Shown here: piece by piece, positions 1-10,040 of the stretch
How the letters are laid out: each line of letters begins with the position of its first letter
Position numbering within the stretch: position 1 is the stretch's first letter
Source: Pelagicoccus mobilis
Lineage (GTDB): Bacteria; Verrucomicrobiota; Verrucomicrobiia; Opitutales; Opitutaceae
Reading direction: 5' to 3'
Assembly (NCBI RefSeq): GCF_016595505.1
Contig: NZ_JAENIL010000017.1
Coordinates: forward strand, 62,001 to 126,000
Length of the DNA: 64,000 bases
Program-made: the position numbers and the translations under genes
The notes under the pieces: generated by a model
The model's input: the letters and a program-made list of their open reading frames with translations, nothing else
Told to the model about the DNA's origin: nothing
Database searches by the model: none

Positions 1-1151
1 GTCATCTGGAGGAGGTTGCCGTATGCGTCGGCGTCGCCGATCAGGATGCCCCCGATGAGCTGCTTACCGTCTTCGGAAGTGATGAGGCGCTTGTAGAGGC
101 CCTTGACTGGGTCGGTGATGACGATGTCCTTGTGTGGCTCGGTGGTCTCGATGTTGCCGAAGCTGGCGACGTCGGTTCCGATGAGTTTGAGCTTGGTGGA
201 CATGTCTGCACCGGTGAAGGCAGCTTCGCTTCCGGTCAGTTGGTCAGCTACGATTTCGGCCATGTTGTAGCCAGGAGCTACGAGGCCGTAGATGAAATTG
301 TTATAGAGAGCGACTTCGCCGATGGCGTAGATGGATGGGTCGCTGGTTTGTAGTTGGTCGTTGACTACGACGCCGCCGCGGGGACCGACTTCGAGACCGG
401 ATTCGCGAGCGAGTTCGTCGCGCGGGCGGATGCCGGCGGATACGACGATCATATCGACGTCGAGTTGTGAACCGTCCTTGAAGGCCATGCCTTCGACCTT
501 GCCGTCGCCGAGGATGTCGGTGGTGGCTTTGTTGAGGTGAACGGAAAGCCCGCGGGACTCGATGATGTCCTTGAGGATCTGGCCGCCTTCTTCGTCAACT
601 TGACGTGGCATGAGGCGAGAGGCGAATTCGACGACATGAGACTCGAGTCCGAGGTCTTGAGTTGCCTTGGCTGCTTCCAGGCCGAGAAGACCGCCACCGA
701 CGACTGCTGCTTTGGTCGCCTTTTTGGCGTGCTCCATCATGCCCTCGAGGTCTTCGATGGTGCGGTAGACGAAGACACCTTCTTTTTCGATGCCTGGAAC
801 TGGCGGAACGAATGGGGTGGAGCCGGTGGCGAGGATGAGCGTGTGGTACTCGACTTCGAGGCCCTTGGCGGATGTGACCTTCTTGTTTTCGCGATCGATG
901 GATACGGCTTTGTCCTCGAGGTGGATTGTGATGCCGTTGTCAGTGTACCAATCGATCGGCTGAAGAGTTAGGTCTTCAGCGGTCTTGCCGGAGAAATATT
1001 CGGAGAGGTGGACGCGGTCGTAAGCAGGGCGTGGCTCTTCACAGAAAGTGATCAAATTGAATCGGCTATCGACGTCCTTCTGCAGCATGGCTGCGAGGAA
1101 TTTGCAGCCGACCATGCCGTTTCCGATTACTACGATGTTTTCTTTGCTCAT
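1..1151 (-). CDS. nirB: NAD(P)H/FAD oxidoreductase, NirB/NasB-type (C-terminus outside window)
   Basis: I translated this from the ATG at 1151; it runs off the left edge, so about 383 residues are visible. The start MSKENIVVIGNGMVGCKF is an FAD-binding Rossmann GxGxxG. A second nucleotide-binding motif, VVGGGLLGLEAA, follows near residue 150, and the segment STDPSIYAIGEVA-like (here SDPSIYAIGEVA) is the second FAD motif. This is the N-terminal half of the assimilatory nitrite reductase large subunit NirB and also the whole fold of the NasB/NasC electron-transfer subunit; the missing part decides which. It follows the nitrate reductase genes on the same strand and probably feeds reductant from NAD(P)H to nitrate or nitrite reduction in the cytoplasm. 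Because a siroheme nitrite reductase lies at 6536, an electron-transfer role is a real alternative. Confidence 0.85.
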   Translation of the reverse strand, partial: MSKENIVVIGNGMVGCKFLAAMLQKDVDSRFNLITFCEEPRPAYDRVHLSEYFSGKTAEDLTLQPIDWYTDNGITIHLEDKAVSIDRENKKVTSAKGLEVEYHTLILATGSTPFVPPVPGIEKEGVFVYRTIEDLEGMMEHAKKATKAAVVGGGLLGLEAAKATQDLGLESHVVEFASRLMPRQVDEEGGQILKDIIESRGLSVHLNKATTDILGDGKVEGMAFKDGSQLDVDMIVVSAGIRPRDELARESGLEVGPRGGVVVNDQLQTSDPSIYAIGEVALYNNFIYGLVAPGYNMAEIVADQLTGSEAAFTGADMSTKLKLIGTDVASFGNIETTEPHKDIVITDPVKGLYKRLITSEDGKQLIGGILIGDADAYGNLLQM

Positions 1152-1290
1152 CTATGCAGGGTTTTGGTGCTATGAATGAAAAATACTTATCAACCTTGTT
1201 TAAAAAGGTGAATAGCATTCATAAGCGGGAACCGTGCCTAATTGAGTTAATTGGCGAAATTGAGCAGCGTAAAAACGGAAGCTTATGTCC

Positions 1291-1365
1291 GTAGCGCGGT
1301 GCTTTAGCCCGCGTTTTATGCCTGCTGATCCTGCATTGGGGACGCTGGCTGAAGCGCCGCGCTAC
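1291..1365. repeat. imperfect inverted repeat (REP-like)
   Basis: GTAGCGCGGTGCTTTAGCC at 1291 is nearly the reverse complement of GGCTGAAGCGCCGCGCTAC at 1347-1365, separated by about 37 bases. It fills much of the gap between the Rieske gene and the FAD enzyme gene, both on the minus strand, and could fold in the intercistronic RNA. Confidence 0.6.
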
Positions 1366-1369
1366 GAGT

Positions 1370-1849
1370 TTACCCAACCACGATTTGGTCGCCTTCGATG
1401 CTGACTTTGTAGCGGGGGAGAGGGCGTGGCGGCGGTCCAGAAATTACGTTGCCGGTGAGGGCGTCGAAGTAGCCGCTGTGGCAAGGGCAGACGAGCTGTT
1501 GCTTTGGCGCGTCGTAATGCACTGGACACATGAGATGGGTGCAGGCTTGGCTGTAAGCGGCGTAATCGGTCTCGCTCAATCGAATGAGGATGCAAGGTTG
1601 CGTCTCTGGGTATTTGAAAAGCTTGTATCCACCGACCTCGATTTCGCTTGTGGTGGCGACTGTGGTCTTCGGCCCGGAGATCGGGTGAGTAAAGAGCTTG
1701 TCCTTTATCAGGTAGCCGCCAGCGGCTGCGAGGAGTGAGGCGCCAATGAGTTTGGTGAATCCGCGGCGCGAAGTCTTGTGTTCAGCGGTCCGACGGATCG
1801 GGTACTGAGTTTTCCACGTTGGTTCGCTGGTTGTTGTATTGTCGGACAT
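1370..1849 (-). CDS. Rieske [2Fe-2S] protein of the nitrate reductase cluster
   Basis: 159 residues. The C-terminal Rieske domain has both ligand boxes: CTHLMC (C103, H105) and CPCH (C121, H124), with C108 and C123 placed for the usual disulfide. The N-terminus has SRRGFTKLIG followed by a hydrophobic stretch, a twin-arginine-type signal anchor, so the cluster domain is probably exported and tethered to the membrane. It lies between the FAD enzyme and the ferredoxin-like subunit and is likely a one-electron carrier of the same membrane complex. Rieske proteins are rare partners of nitrate reductases; NirD-like nitrite reductase subunits are Rieske-like but have no Tat anchor, so this is not simply NirD. 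Confidence 0.85.
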   Translation of the reverse strand: MSDNTTTSEPTWKTQYPIRRTAEHKTSRRGFTKLIGASLLAAAGGYLIKDKLFTHPISGPKTTVATTSEIEVGGYKLFKYPETQPCILIRLSETDYAAYSQACTHLMCPVHYDAPKQQLVCPCHSGYFDALTGNVISGPPPRPLPRYKVSIEGDQIVVG

Positions 1850-1879
1850 TTGGAAAATGGTGTCGTTGTTTGCTTAGGC

Positions 1880-1910
1880 GATGCGGCTCGCCCGGCGGTC
1901 GAGCCCTACC
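1880..1910. repeat. CCCTACC-ending REP-like repeat (family A)
   Basis: A GATGCGGCTCG...CGAGCCCTACC palindrome directly behind the stop of the [4Fe-4S] gene. Near-identical copies lie at 4967, 16424, 59300, 61049, 61391 and 62714. Confidence 0.75.
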
Positions 1911-1912
1911 TT

Positions 1913-2620
1913 TTAAACTTGGAGTTCTTCGACTGGCTCGTTTTTGGCGAGTTTGACGATTTCTGGGAGATCGAAGACTGCGGTGTTTGCGACGTCTGGC
2001 GCGCCAGTGCGTGTTTCGGGAAGCGTGAATGTTGCTCCTGCCATGAAGTCAGCGACGTCGACCGGGATGTTCTCGTTTTCCTGTGCGGTCATCATGTTGA
2101 CCTTGGTCTTCACGGTTTGGAGACCGAACTGGAATTCGTTGACTGGCTTCTCCTGGCGGATGCGTTCGATGTCTTCGCGTTTTCCGAAGTAGAGAGCGTC
2201 TGATGGGCAAACGGTGGCACACATGGGCTTTTTGCCAAGTGAAGTGCGGTCGTAGCACATGTCGCACTTCATCATGAGCTCGTAGCCGTTGTTCATCTTC
2301 GGGACGCCGAATGGGCAAGCGATTACGCAGTTGGAGCAGGAGACGCAGCGTGGTTTGGCAGCCGAGTGAACAATGCCATCGTCGTCTTGCTTGATCGCAT
2401 CCGCGGGGCAGACCTGAGCGCACGTTGGGTCTTCACAGTGCATACAGACGACCGGTGCGGTTTGAACCCCGGTTGGACGGTCGATGTATTCGAGGTGAAT
2501 CATCGCGTGGCCACGGTGAGTGTCACACTCGGCGCAAGCTTGCACGCAGGCTTGGCAGCCAATGCAGCGCGACTGATCGAGGAAGAATTCGTTTTCTTGG
2601 AAAAAGGAAGGTGAGACCAC
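1913..2620 (-). CDS. four-cluster [4Fe-4S] electron-transfer subunit (NrfC/DmsB/PsrB family)
   Basis: 235 residues with sixteen cysteines in four ferredoxin motifs: C19/22/25/29, C59/62/67/71, C92/95/98/102 and C119/122/134/138. This is the layout of the iron-sulfur subunit of complex iron-sulfur molybdoenzymes. It passes electrons between a membrane subunit and the molybdenum catalytic subunit. No signal peptide is present, so it should be cytoplasmic like the catalytic subunit. The start is GTG at 2620; no in-frame ATG precedes it. It sits 44 bases after the nitrate reductase gene, in the same transcription unit. Confidence 0.9.
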   Translation of the reverse strand: MVSPSFFQENEFFLDQSRCIGCQACVQACAECDTHRGHAMIHLEYIDRPTGVQTAPVVCMHCEDPTCAQVCPADAIKQDDDGIVHSAAKPRCVSCSNCVIACPFGVPKMNNGYELMMKCDMCYDRTSLGKKPMCATVCPSDALYFGKREDIERIRQEKPVNEFQFGLQTVKTKVNMMTAQENENIPVDVADFMAGATFTLPETRTGAPDVANTAVFDLPEIVKLAKNEPVEELQV

Positions 2621-2664
2621 GGTGAAAAGGGCTTGGTGTAATTCGGGTGGCGTTGCGTATCCGT

Positions 2665-4938
2665 TTATCGGGCACTCAAGTGCTCGGGCGGCTTCGGGTA
2701 GAACTTGATCGGAGAGCTAGGCGGCTTGCCTGCGATCTGTCCGGCGAGTTCGTATTTCTTGTTCGGTGCGTCTTCGATCTTCTCAACCTTGCAGGCGCAG
2801 ACCTTGAACTCTGGAATCTTGGAAGTCGGGTCGAGCTCTCGGTTGGTGAGCTGGTTGGCGGCTTTCTTATCGGCCCAGTGGTAAGGGATGAAGACGGTGT
2901 CCGGGCGGATCGTCTTCACGACTTGGGCGGGCAGGATGATGTGGCCGCGGCGGGAGGATACCTTTAGGATATCGCCATCTTGGATACCTAGGTGATCTGC
3001 GAGCATTGGATGGAGTTCGCAGAGTGGCTCTGGGTATTGGTCGACCAGGCTTCCGATGCGACGTGTTTGAGTGCCGCTGAGATATTGGGAAACAACGCGA
3101 CCGGTGGTGAAGATGATCGGGTACTCGGCGTCCACGTCTTCAGCTGGTGGACGGTACTCGAAGCCCTTCATCTGAGCCTTGCCGTTTGGCGTGTAGAATT
3201 TCTTGTCTTCGAAGAGGCGAGGGGTGCCTGGATGGCTTTCGCCCTTACAAGGCCAGAATACGCCGTTCTCCTGCTCGATGCGTTCCCAGCTCATGCCGGA
3301 GTAGTCATTCACGCCGCCAGCTGAGGCTCGAGCGAGTTCGTCGAAAATTTGCCCGGGGCCGGTGTAGTCGAAGTAGTCCTTCTTGCCGAGGCGTTCAGCG
3401 AGATCGCAAATGATCTTCCAGTCAGCCTTGGCGTCGCCTGGAGGAGTGACGGATTGGTTCAGCTTAACGCAGCGACCTTCGCCGGTGGTGACTGTGCCTT
3501 CGTCTTCTTCCTGTAGTGAGCCCGCCATTACAACGTCTGCGTAGCGTGCGGTCTCGTTCATGAAAAAGTCGATACAGCCAAAGTATTCGAGTTTCTCGAG
3601 GGCCTTGCGAGTGCGGTTCGAGTCGGGAATCGATACGAGTGGATTGAAGCTGATAGAGAGGAGGCCTTTGATTTTGCCTTCTTCGATGGCGTCAATGATT
3701 TCGCAAGCGGTGAGGCCTTCGTAAGGGAGAGAGCTTTCTTCGACGCCCCAGAAATTGGCGATGTGTTCGCGGTGATCCTTGTTGTTGATGTCGCGACCGC
3801 CTGGGAGTTGGTTGCAGCGTTGGCCGTGTTCGCGTCCTCCTTGGCCATTGCCTTGTCCAGTGATGGCTCCATAGCCGCAGCCTTCGCGGCCGATGCGGCC
3901 GGTGGCGAGGACGAGGTTCATGTAGCTCAGTACGTTCTCGACGCCCTTTGTGTGGTGTTCGATTCCGCGAGCGTGGAGTAGCATGGAAGTTTCTGGAGGT
4001 CCCCAGAGTTCACCTGCCTTGATTATGCTGGCAGCTGGAACGCCAGTGATCTTCTCGGTGTATTCAGGAGTGTATTTTTCGACGGTCTCAGCGACTTGCT
4101 CCCAGCCATCGGTGTGGTTGGCGAGGAAACCTTCGTCGGTCCAGTTGTTTTTGATCAGCTGGTGAAGGATGCCGTTGGCGAGGGCGCTGTCGCGACCTGG
4201 CTTAACGGGGAGGTAAAGGTCTGCGGTGCGTGCGATCGGAGTGACGCGTGGGTCGATGACAATGATCTTCGCTCCGTTGTCGCGAGCCTTCCAGATGAAC
4301 TTAGTAAGAACTGGGAAGCACTCGGCGAGGTTTGTTCCCGCTAGGATGATTACTTTGGCCTTGGGGATGTCTTCCCATGGGCTTGCCGCACGGTCGATGC
4401 CGAATGCGATCTTGTTGGCGGCACCGGCGGAGACCATGCAGAGGCGGCCGTTGTAATCGATGTTTGCGGTTTGGAGAGCGATGCGAGCGAACTTGCCATT
4501 GAGGTAGGCTTTCTCGTTGGTCATCGATGCACCGCCGAGGAAGGCGAAAGAGTCCTTACCGTACTTTGCTTGAATGCGGTTAATCTCGTCTACGGTTTTT
4601 GAATACGCTTCGTCCCAGCTTGCCTTGCGGAAACCAGTGAGTGGGTCGGCAATGAGCGGGGACTTCAGGCGGTCCGGGTGCTCGTTTTGCATGTAGCGTT
4701 TTACGCCTTTCGGGCAGAGCTTACCTTCGTTGACGGGAAAGTCTTCTCTCGGCTCGAAGCCGATGACGCGGTTTTCCTTAACCTTGAGGGTGATGCCGCA
4801 CTGAACGCCGCAGAAGCAGCAGTGTGTGTCGACGAGCTTGTCTGGTTCGCGGGTGTCCCAACCGCCTTCTGGCGTATAGTTAAGGTGTGGGCCGAACTGG
4901 TCAGCGTAAGATTCTTCTGGAAGTGCTAGTTTTGCCAT
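2665..4938 (-). CDS. nasA: assimilatory-type nitrate reductase, molybdopterin catalytic subunit
   Basis: 757 residues, the size of NapA/NasA/NarB. The N-terminal [4Fe-4S] site is C40-x2-C43-x3-C47 and C75. NGRLCMVSA places C167 as the probable molybdenum ligand, as in NapA, followed by GTNLAECFP in the usual spot. There is no twin-arginine signal (it starts [10 protein letters not shown]), so the enzyme should be cytoplasmic and reduce nitrate for assimilation. The C-terminus carries the MopB dinucleotide-binding domain, with a [16 protein letters not shown] segment. Neighbours supply a cytochrome b, an iron-sulfur subunit and a Rieske protein, so electrons may come from quinol rather than free ferredoxin. 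Other MopB enzymes such as formate dehydrogenase are possible, but the flanking nitrite reductase genes favour nitrate. Confidence 0.9.
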   Translation of the reverse strand: MAKLALPEESYADQFGPHLNYTPEGGWDTREPDKLVDTHCCFCGVQCGITLKVKENRVIGFEPREDFPVNEGKLCPKGVKRYMQNEHPDRLKSPLIADPLTGFRKASWDEAYSKTVDEINRIQAKYGKDSFAFLGGASMTNEKAYLNGKFARIALQTANIDYNGRLCMVSAGAANKIAFGIDRAASPWEDIPKAKVIILAGTNLAECFPVLTKFIWKARDNGAKIIVIDPRVTPIARTADLYLPVKPGRDSALANGILHQLIKNNWTDEGFLANHTDGWEQVAETVEKYTPEYTEKITGVPAASIIKAGELWGPPETSMLLHARGIEHHTKGVENVLSYMNLVLATGRIGREGCGYGAITGQGNGQGGREHGQRCNQLPGGRDINNKDHREHIANFWGVEESSLPYEGLTACEIIDAIEEGKIKGLLSISFNPLVSIPDSNRTRKALEKLEYFGCIDFFMNETARYADVVMAGSLQEEDEGTVTTGEGRCVKLNQSVTPPGDAKADWKIICDLAERLGKKDYFDYTGPGQIFDELARASAGGVNDYSGMSWERIEQENGVFWPCKGESHPGTPRLFEDKKFYTPNGKAQMKGFEYRPPAEDVDAEYPIIFTTGRVVSQYLSGTQTRRIGSLVDQYPEPLCELHPMLADHLGIQDGDILKVSSRRGHIILPAQVVKTIRPDTVFIPYHWADKKAANQLTNRELDPTSKIPEFKVCACKVEKIEDAPNKKYELAGQIAGKPPSSPIKFYPKPPEHLSAR

Positions 4939-4966
4939 CTGGAAGGAAAAATTGAATGATTGGGTT

Positions 4967-4997
4967 GATGCGGCGGCCTCGGCGATGCCGCCCTACC
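4967..4997. repeat. CCCTACC-ending REP-like repeat (family A)
   Basis: A copy of the family at 1880, with arms GCGGCGGC...GCCGCC. It spans the stop codon of the cytochrome b gene (stop at 4993), so the repeat supplies the end of that reading frame. Confidence 0.75.
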
Positions 4998-6054
4998 TTT
5001 TTAGGAGCTTGCCTTGGTTGAGGGCGATGAGGCGGCGGCGACCTTGTGGGCTGATGTCCTGGTAGTGGACTTCTTTTCCGTCCTCCGTTGTGAAGCGGTA
5101 GTTTAAGCCGAGTTCGTCGAGTACTATTTTGAGGTCATCGACGTGACGTTGGGAGGCGAACTCCTCGCCAGTTACGAGGCAGGTCGCTTGCTCTTCCTTC
5201 GCTCCCTTTTTCTTGTAGGCAGTGACGCAGAGGGCACAAGTGCGTTGGAACATGTGGAAGAGTTTGCCGAAGGGGATGTAGAAAATGAGGGCGACAACGC
5301 TGAGAAGGTGTACCCAAACCATGGATCCATGGTAGAGTCCGTCGAAGAACTTATAGCTAATTGTCAGTGCGATCCCGGTAACGGTGACTGCGGCGATCAG
5401 TATAAGAGGGAGGATGTCCTCGTAGAAGGTTTGTGTCGCTCGTTCGCCCGCATCGGTGAGGCGTCGGTAGCCAGCCATGAAAAGTCCGATCAAGACGAAG
5501 ACGGCTGAGATGTTGAGGGCGTTGAAGGCCAGGGTCGCTTCGATGCTGTGTATCGAGAATGTTCTTACTGTAACACCGAAGGCCACGACGTTATAGATTT
5601 CCGCGTTATCCGGCGCGGTCGTGAAGTGTAGCCAGCCAAACACGAGCGGGAAGGTGACAGCGAAGGCTAAGGTGCAACCACCTGAGAGGCAGAGGTGCAT
5701 GATCCAGCGGAAATAGCTGCGTTCGCGTATGAAGTTCTGAGCGGCAAAATTTGTGGCGGCGGATTTCGCGATTTCGCCGGCGGCGGATGGTGCGTTGTTC
5801 GATTTGTACTTGGGGCCACCACCGAATATCATTTGCATGCCGCGCTTAAAGTACATGCGAGAGGGTGGGCGGCTTGCCCACAGGGTGAAGCGGTAGCCGA
5901 CCGCGTAGGCGGCAAGGACTGAGGCGACGGCGTACCAGAAGAGGGCCGGGTCGAAATGCTCAAGCATGCCGGAACCGAAGTAGATGCCCGCGACGGTCGC
6001 GAGCGACAGGGAGGTGCCGACTGTGAAAGCTCTAGCTTTTGGGTTTTGGCTCAT
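4993..6054 (-). CDS. membrane cytochrome b-type subunit (NarI/HdrE-like) of the nitrate reductase
   Basis: 353 residues with about six or seven hydrophobic segments. The stretch WVHLLSVVALIFYIPFGKLF followed by H matches the H...Y(I/L)PF(S/G)K(L)FH pattern of diheme cytochrome b subunits (NarI, DsrM, HdrE). Further histidines sit in membrane segments (WIMHL, FSIHS). It probably oxidises quinol and passes electrons to the [4Fe-4S] subunit at 1913. It is the first gene of the minus-strand unit, diverging from nirA at 6536. Such proteins can be mislabelled as transporters because of their hydrophobicity; the histidine motif argues against that. Heme binding is inferred from sequence. Confidence 0.7.
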   Translation of the reverse strand: MSQNPKARAFTVGTSLSLATVAGIYFGSGMLEHFDPALFWYAVASVLAAYAVGYRFTLWASRPPSRMYFKRGMQMIFGGGPKYKSNNAPSAAGEIAKSAATNFAAQNFIRERSYFRWIMHLCLSGGCTLAFAVTFPLVFGWLHFTTAPDNAEIYNVVAFGVTVRTFSIHSIEATLAFNALNISAVFVLIGLFMAGYRRLTDAGERATQTFYEDILPLILIAAVTVTGIALTISYKFFDGLYHGSMVWVHLLSVVALIFYIPFGKLFHMFQRTCALCVTAYKKKGAKEEQATCLVTGEEFASQRHVDDLKIVLDELGLNYRFTTEDGKEVHYQDISPQGRRRLIALNQGKLLKR

Positions 6055-6535
6055 GTTGTTTTTCGGAAGTCTTTCTGGCGTTTGGCGAGGCGCTCAAACG
6101 ACAGGTTTGGGCTTTTAGCAAATCGGGGGCCATAGCGACTTGTTTTCCCGAAAAACCGGCTGAAATCCTGAGAATTTCTCTCTTTTTACGAAAATGAGCA
6201 AAATTCATTGATCTGATAAAAATGGATAATTCGGTGCATGGAAAAAGAAGCGCACGTATTAGTGCTTTTATGCAAAAGGGTCGCTTAAAATGAAGCGTAT
6301 TTTCGTTTCTGCACCTATTCGATAATTTTCATGAATTGAGTAAGGTGTTGATTATTAGTGTTAAGCATGGCGGCGTGTGTGTGTGTAGACTCGAGTTGGT
6401 CGAAATCGTGGCCTTTTGAGAAAAGAGTTTCCATTGGGTTGGCATCGCGGCTGCTAATTGGTGGATGACAACATAGTGCGGCGAGTTTCAGCCAGTGGAA
6501 AACCCCCTTGAAACTGTGAGATTCGCCTTTCTCAG
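6055..6535. other. divergent promoter region of the nitrate/nitrite genes
   Basis: 481 bases between the divergent cytochrome b gene (minus) and nirA (plus), clearly more AT-rich than the genes. I see a short hairpin CGCTT-AAAATG-AAGCG near 6282 and a (GT)n run near 6375, but no secure sigma-70 or sigma-54 promoter and no recognisable riboswitch. A 79-codon frame on the minus strand here has no coding character. The region must hold both promoters and probably nitrogen control sites. Confidence 0.5.
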
Positions 6536-8293
6536 ATGACACAGAACCAAACATTTACACAGGAGCAAAAGGAGTATCTCGCGGGCTTTTTCGCGGGTGC
6601 TGGCCAACGTGGTTTCACTCCCTACCTCGGCAAGCTCTCTGATGGAACGTATACAGGTGATTCGAGCTCGGCCGGGTCCGAGGTGGAGACCGTTTATGGT
6701 ACCTCGACGGAGGATCTTTGTAAGGAAGAGCGTTGGAAGTTCGAAAAGAACGGCCTCGATTGTTACGAAGATCTACGTGGCTACGCAGCCGCAGATAAAC
6801 TGCCGGAAGGTGCGGATATGTTCCGCATCAAGTATTACGGACTCTTTAATGTATCTCCCGCTCAGGAGTCGTTTATGCTCCGTTGCCGTATCGCTGGTGG
6901 TGTAATGCAGGCTCATCAGCTTGATGGCATGGCAGAGATGGCGGAAGATTGGGCTGGTGGATACGCTCACATCACGACTCGTGCTAATTTCCAGTTGCGT
7001 GAGATCCAGCCGCGCAACTCGGTCAAGGTACTAGAAAAACTCGTCGATCTCGGACTCACCTCTCGAGGTGCGGGAGCAGATAATCTGAGAAACATCACGG
7101 CGTCTCCAACAGCTGGACTCGATCCGGATGAGATTTTCGATGTACAGCCGCTTGCGAAGGCGATGCATCACCTGATTTTGAATACGCGTGAATTCTACGG
7201 TCTTCCGCGAAAGTTCAACATCTCCTTCGATGGTGGCGGTGCGATCAGTGTCTGTGCGGATACTAACGACATCGCATTCTATGCGGTCCGCATCGGGGAA
7301 GGCCAGTCGGTCGAGTCGGGTGTTTACTTCAGAGTCCAACTTGCGGGGATCACTGGGCATAAGCAATTTGCGAAGGACTGTGGAATCTTGATTGAGCCAG
7401 ACCAGTGTTTGGCGACTGCCGCGGCGATGATTCGTGTTTTTGTCGAGAATGGGGATCGCACTAATCGTAACAAAGCTCGCCTCAAGTACCTCATCGATGC
7501 GTGGGGCGACCAGAAGTTTGTCGAAGAGACTGAGAAAAAACTCGACTTCGATTTTGTGAAAATGGACCTCGCCGAGTGCGAAGTGCGTCGTCCGATCCGC
7601 CGTCATGGCCACCTCGGTGTACATGCTCAAGCTCAGGAGGGGCTCAACTTCATTGGTGTTCGTATACCTGTTGGGAAGATGCTTCCCGATCAGATGCGTG
7701 GTATCGCGAAGATCGCTCGCCGCTACGGCACCGGCGAGATTCGCCTGACCGTTTGGCAAAACCTTTTGATTCCCCACGTAAGTAGTGAGGATGTAGATAC
7801 AGCTATCGCTGAGATTGCGACTCTTGGTTTCGATTGCGATGCCGATCCGATTTTGGGTGGCCTTGTCGCTTGTACTGGAAACTTTGGTTGTAAGTACGCT
7901 TCTGCCGATACGAAGGCGAATGCTGTCGAGCTGGGCGACTACCTTAAGGAAGAGGTAGATATGGATACGCCGATCAATATCCACCTGACCGGTTGCAAGC
8001 ACTCCTGTGCTCAGCACTACATCGGGGATATCGGAATGCAGTCCGTAAAAGTGAAAGTCGATGGTGAAGACCATGAGGGCTACAGCGTCGTGATCGGCGG
8101 AGGTGTCGACAATGAGCAAGCGGTAGCGAAGGAAGTATTCAAGGGAACAGCTTTTACGGAGATCAAACCGTTAGTCGCGAGCATCCTGCGGGGTTACCTC
8201 GCTGAGCGAGAAGAAGGCGAAACCTTTGTTGAGTTCGCTAGCAAGAAGAGCGTAGAGGAGCTGCAAGAGCTCGCCGCCGTCCCAAGCAAGTAG
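6536..8293 (+). CDS. nirA: siroheme nitrite reductase, NirA type
   Basis: 585 residues. The [4Fe-4S]-siroheme site is complete: CTGNFGC (C446, C452) and GCKHSC (C487, C491). [11 protein letters not shown] and [11 protein letters not shown] are typical NirA/sulfite reductase hemoprotein segments, in two tandem ferredoxin-like plus siroheme domains. It reduces nitrite to ammonia with six electrons in the cytoplasm. The N-terminus [15 protein letters not shown] resembles that of the flavoprotein encoded 29 bases downstream, suggesting the two proteins dock and that NADPH, not only ferredoxin, supplies electrons. Sulfite reductase is the main alternative; the adjacent nitrate reductase operon favours nitrite. 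Confidence 0.88.
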   Translation: MTQNQTFTQEQKEYLAGFFAGAGQRGFTPYLGKLSDGTYTGDSSSAGSEVETVYGTSTEDLCKEERWKFEKNGLDCYEDLRGYAAADKLPEGADMFRIKYYGLFNVSPAQESFMLRCRIAGGVMQAHQLDGMAEMAEDWAGGYAHITTRANFQLREIQPRNSVKVLEKLVDLGLTSRGAGADNLRNITASPTAGLDPDEIFDVQPLAKAMHHLILNTREFYGLPRKFNISFDGGGAISVCADTNDIAFYAVRIGEGQSVESGVYFRVQLAGITGHKQFAKDCGILIEPDQCLATAAAMIRVFVENGDRTNRNKARLKYLIDAWGDQKFVEETEKKLDFDFVKMDLAECEVRRPIRRHGHLGVHAQAQEGLNFIGVRIPVGKMLPDQMRGIAKIARRYGTGEIRLTVWQNLLIPHVSSEDVDTAIAEIATLGFDCDADPILGGLVACTGNFGCKYASADTKANAVELGDYLKEEVDMDTPINIHLTGCKHSCAQHYIGDIGMQSVKVKVDGEDHEGYSVVIGGGVDNEQAVAKEVFKGTAFTEIKPLVASILRGYLAEREEGETFVEFASKKSVEELQELAAVPSK

Positions 8294-8322
8294 TTAGAAT
8301 AAAAATACAGAAAGATTTTCAA

Positions 8323-10032
8323 GTGAGTGCACCTTACATTCCAGAAACAGCACCTTTTTCCACCGAGCAGCGAGCTTGGTTGAACGGCTTCCTAGCCGGT
8401 ATGTTCTCCTCTCAAGACGGAGGGCAGGGGACTGCTGTTGTTGAAGCAAAGCCTCTCAGCATCCTTTGGGGATCGCAAACGGGCAATAGCGAGGGCTTGG
8501 CCCGCAAAATTTCCAAGACGCTTGGTGGCAAAGGCTTTGTGCCGACCGTCTATGATATGGATGAATACGACGTCTCCAAGCTGAGTGAAGAGTCACTGCT
8601 CCTTATCGTAACGTCCACTTTCGGAGATGGCGAACCGCCAGACAACGCCGCGGCCTTCCACGCTTTCTTGCATGGAGACCAAGCTCCGAAGCTAGAGAAA
8701 CTCAAGTATTCCGTACTTGGTCTTGGCGACTCGAACTACCCGGAGTTTTGCAAGTGCGCGATCGATATTGATATTCGTTTGAAGGCTCTTGGAGCAACTT
8801 CGATCGTAGAGCGTGTTGACTGTGATGTTGATTACGACGACGACTTCGACGCGTGGCTTAAGAATGTTGAAGAGGCTGCGGGTGCGGCTGCTTCAGAATC
8901 GACTGAAGCTGAAGAAGCGTCTCAAGAGCCTGAATACGGCAAAAAGAACCCTTTCCCTGCGAAGCTAAAAACCAACTACAATCTCAATAGCGAGGAGTCC
9001 GCGAAGGAAACTCGCCACATTGAAATTTCGCTCGAAGGCTCGGGCCTCAGCTACGAGCCAGGTGATGCCCTTGCGGTGGTGCCAGTTAACGACGCTGCCT
9101 ACGTCGATGATTTGCTGGCCGCCGCAGGGTTCACCGGAGGCGAAGAGGTAGAAGGTTCAACTCTCCGAAAACTCCTAATAGAGGAGTATGATGTGACGAC
9201 GCTCACGATTAAGGGCTTGAAGGCCTACGCTAAGCTCAGCGGAAGCGAAACGCTCGCTGGGATTGCGGCGGACAAGGAAGTGTTTAAGGAGTACGTCTGG
9301 GGGCGCCAGTTTATCGATTTGCTGACAGAAGCTCCGGTCACGTTCGAGAACCCAGAAGCCTTACTTGGATTACTTGGTAAGCTCGCCGCTCGCTTGTATT
9401 CCATTTCATCTAGCCCGAAGGCCCACGAGAATGAGGTGCATGTAACTGTCGGCGTGGTCCGCTTTGATGCGCACGGCCGTGCTCGCAAAGGCGTTTGCTC
9501 GAACTTCCTCGCTGATCACGACGGCGAAGCTCCGGTTCGCATCTACTTCCACCCATCGAAGACATTCAAGTTGCCGGAAGACCCGAGTGTCCCGGTTATT
9601 ATGGTGGGACCAGGGACGGGGATCGCTCCCTTCCGCGCTTTCCTTGAGGAGCGTGCGGCTGTCGGAGGAGCTGGGCAGAACTGGCTCTTCTTTGGAGACC
9701 AGCACGCGGCCAGCGATTTCCTTTACCAAGATCAACTTGGCGATTTCCAGAAGAGCGGATTGCTCAACAAGCTGGACACAGCCTTCTCGCGAGACCAAGC
9801 GGAAAAGGTCTACGTGCAAGATCGTATGCGAGAGAACGGCGCCGAGCTCTACAAGTGGCTCGAAGCGGGTGCCCATTTCTACGTCTGTGGAGATGCGTCC
9901 CGAATGGCAAAAGACGTTGATTCAGCGTTACATGAAGTGATCGCAACCCATGGCGGCAAGACGGAGGAGGAAGCCGCCGCCTATGTTGAGGGTATTAAGA
10001 AATCTAAACGATACCTGCGCGATGTTTACTGA
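8323..10032 (+). CDS. CysJ-like NADPH flavoprotein (FMN/FAD diflavin reductase)
   Basis: 569 residues starting at GTG (8323). Domains in order: a short EQRAWLNGFLAGM motif, flavodoxin with LWGSQTGNSEGLA (FMN phosphate loop) and VLGLGDSNYPEF, an FAD domain with RLYSISSSP, and an NADPH domain with GPGTGIAPFRAFLEER, ending SKRYLRDVY with the usual C-terminal aromatic residue. This is the sulfite reductase alpha-subunit architecture. Placed directly behind nirA with 29 bases between, it most likely moves electrons from NADPH to that siroheme enzyme. No cysI or other sulfate-reduction gene is nearby. Confidence 0.88.
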   Translation: MSAPYIPETAPFSTEQRAWLNGFLAGMFSSQDGGQGTAVVEAKPLSILWGSQTGNSEGLARKISKTLGGKGFVPTVYDMDEYDVSKLSEESLLLIVTSTFGDGEPPDNAAAFHAFLHGDQAPKLEKLKYSVLGLGDSNYPEFCKCAIDIDIRLKALGATSIVERVDCDVDYDDDFDAWLKNVEEAAGAAASESTEAEEASQEPEYGKKNPFPAKLKTNYNLNSEESAKETRHIEISLEGSGLSYEPGDALAVVPVNDAAYVDDLLAAAGFTGGEEVEGSTLRKLLIEEYDVTTLTIKGLKAYAKLSGSETLAGIAADKEVFKEYVWGRQFIDLLTEAPVTFENPEALLGLLGKLAARLYSISSSPKAHENEVHVTVGVVRFDAHGRARKGVCSNFLADHDGEAPVRIYFHPSKTFKLPEDPSVPVIMVGPGTGIAPFRAFLEERAAVGGAGQNWLFFGDQHAASDFLYQDQLGDFQKSGLLNKLDTAFSRDQAEKVYVQDRMRENGAELYKWLEAGAHFYVCGDASRMAKDVDSALHEVIATHGGKTEEEAAAYVEGIKKSKRYLRDVY

Positions 10033-10040
10033 TTAATTAA

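Noticed and set aside
6055-6535. NasT-type leader RNA or sigma-54 promoter for nirA
   Set aside because: No GG-N10-GC element in a credible place and no terminator hairpin with a T-run before nirA.
6315-6554. 79-codon frame in the nirA upstream region
   Set aside because: It reads through the promoter region opposite to nirA, has no coding bias, no ribosome site and no recognisable features.
7031-8119. 362-codon minus-strand frame inside nirA
   Set aside because: Antisense of a clear nitrite reductase; the translated product has no motif and the length is explained by codon bias of the real gene.
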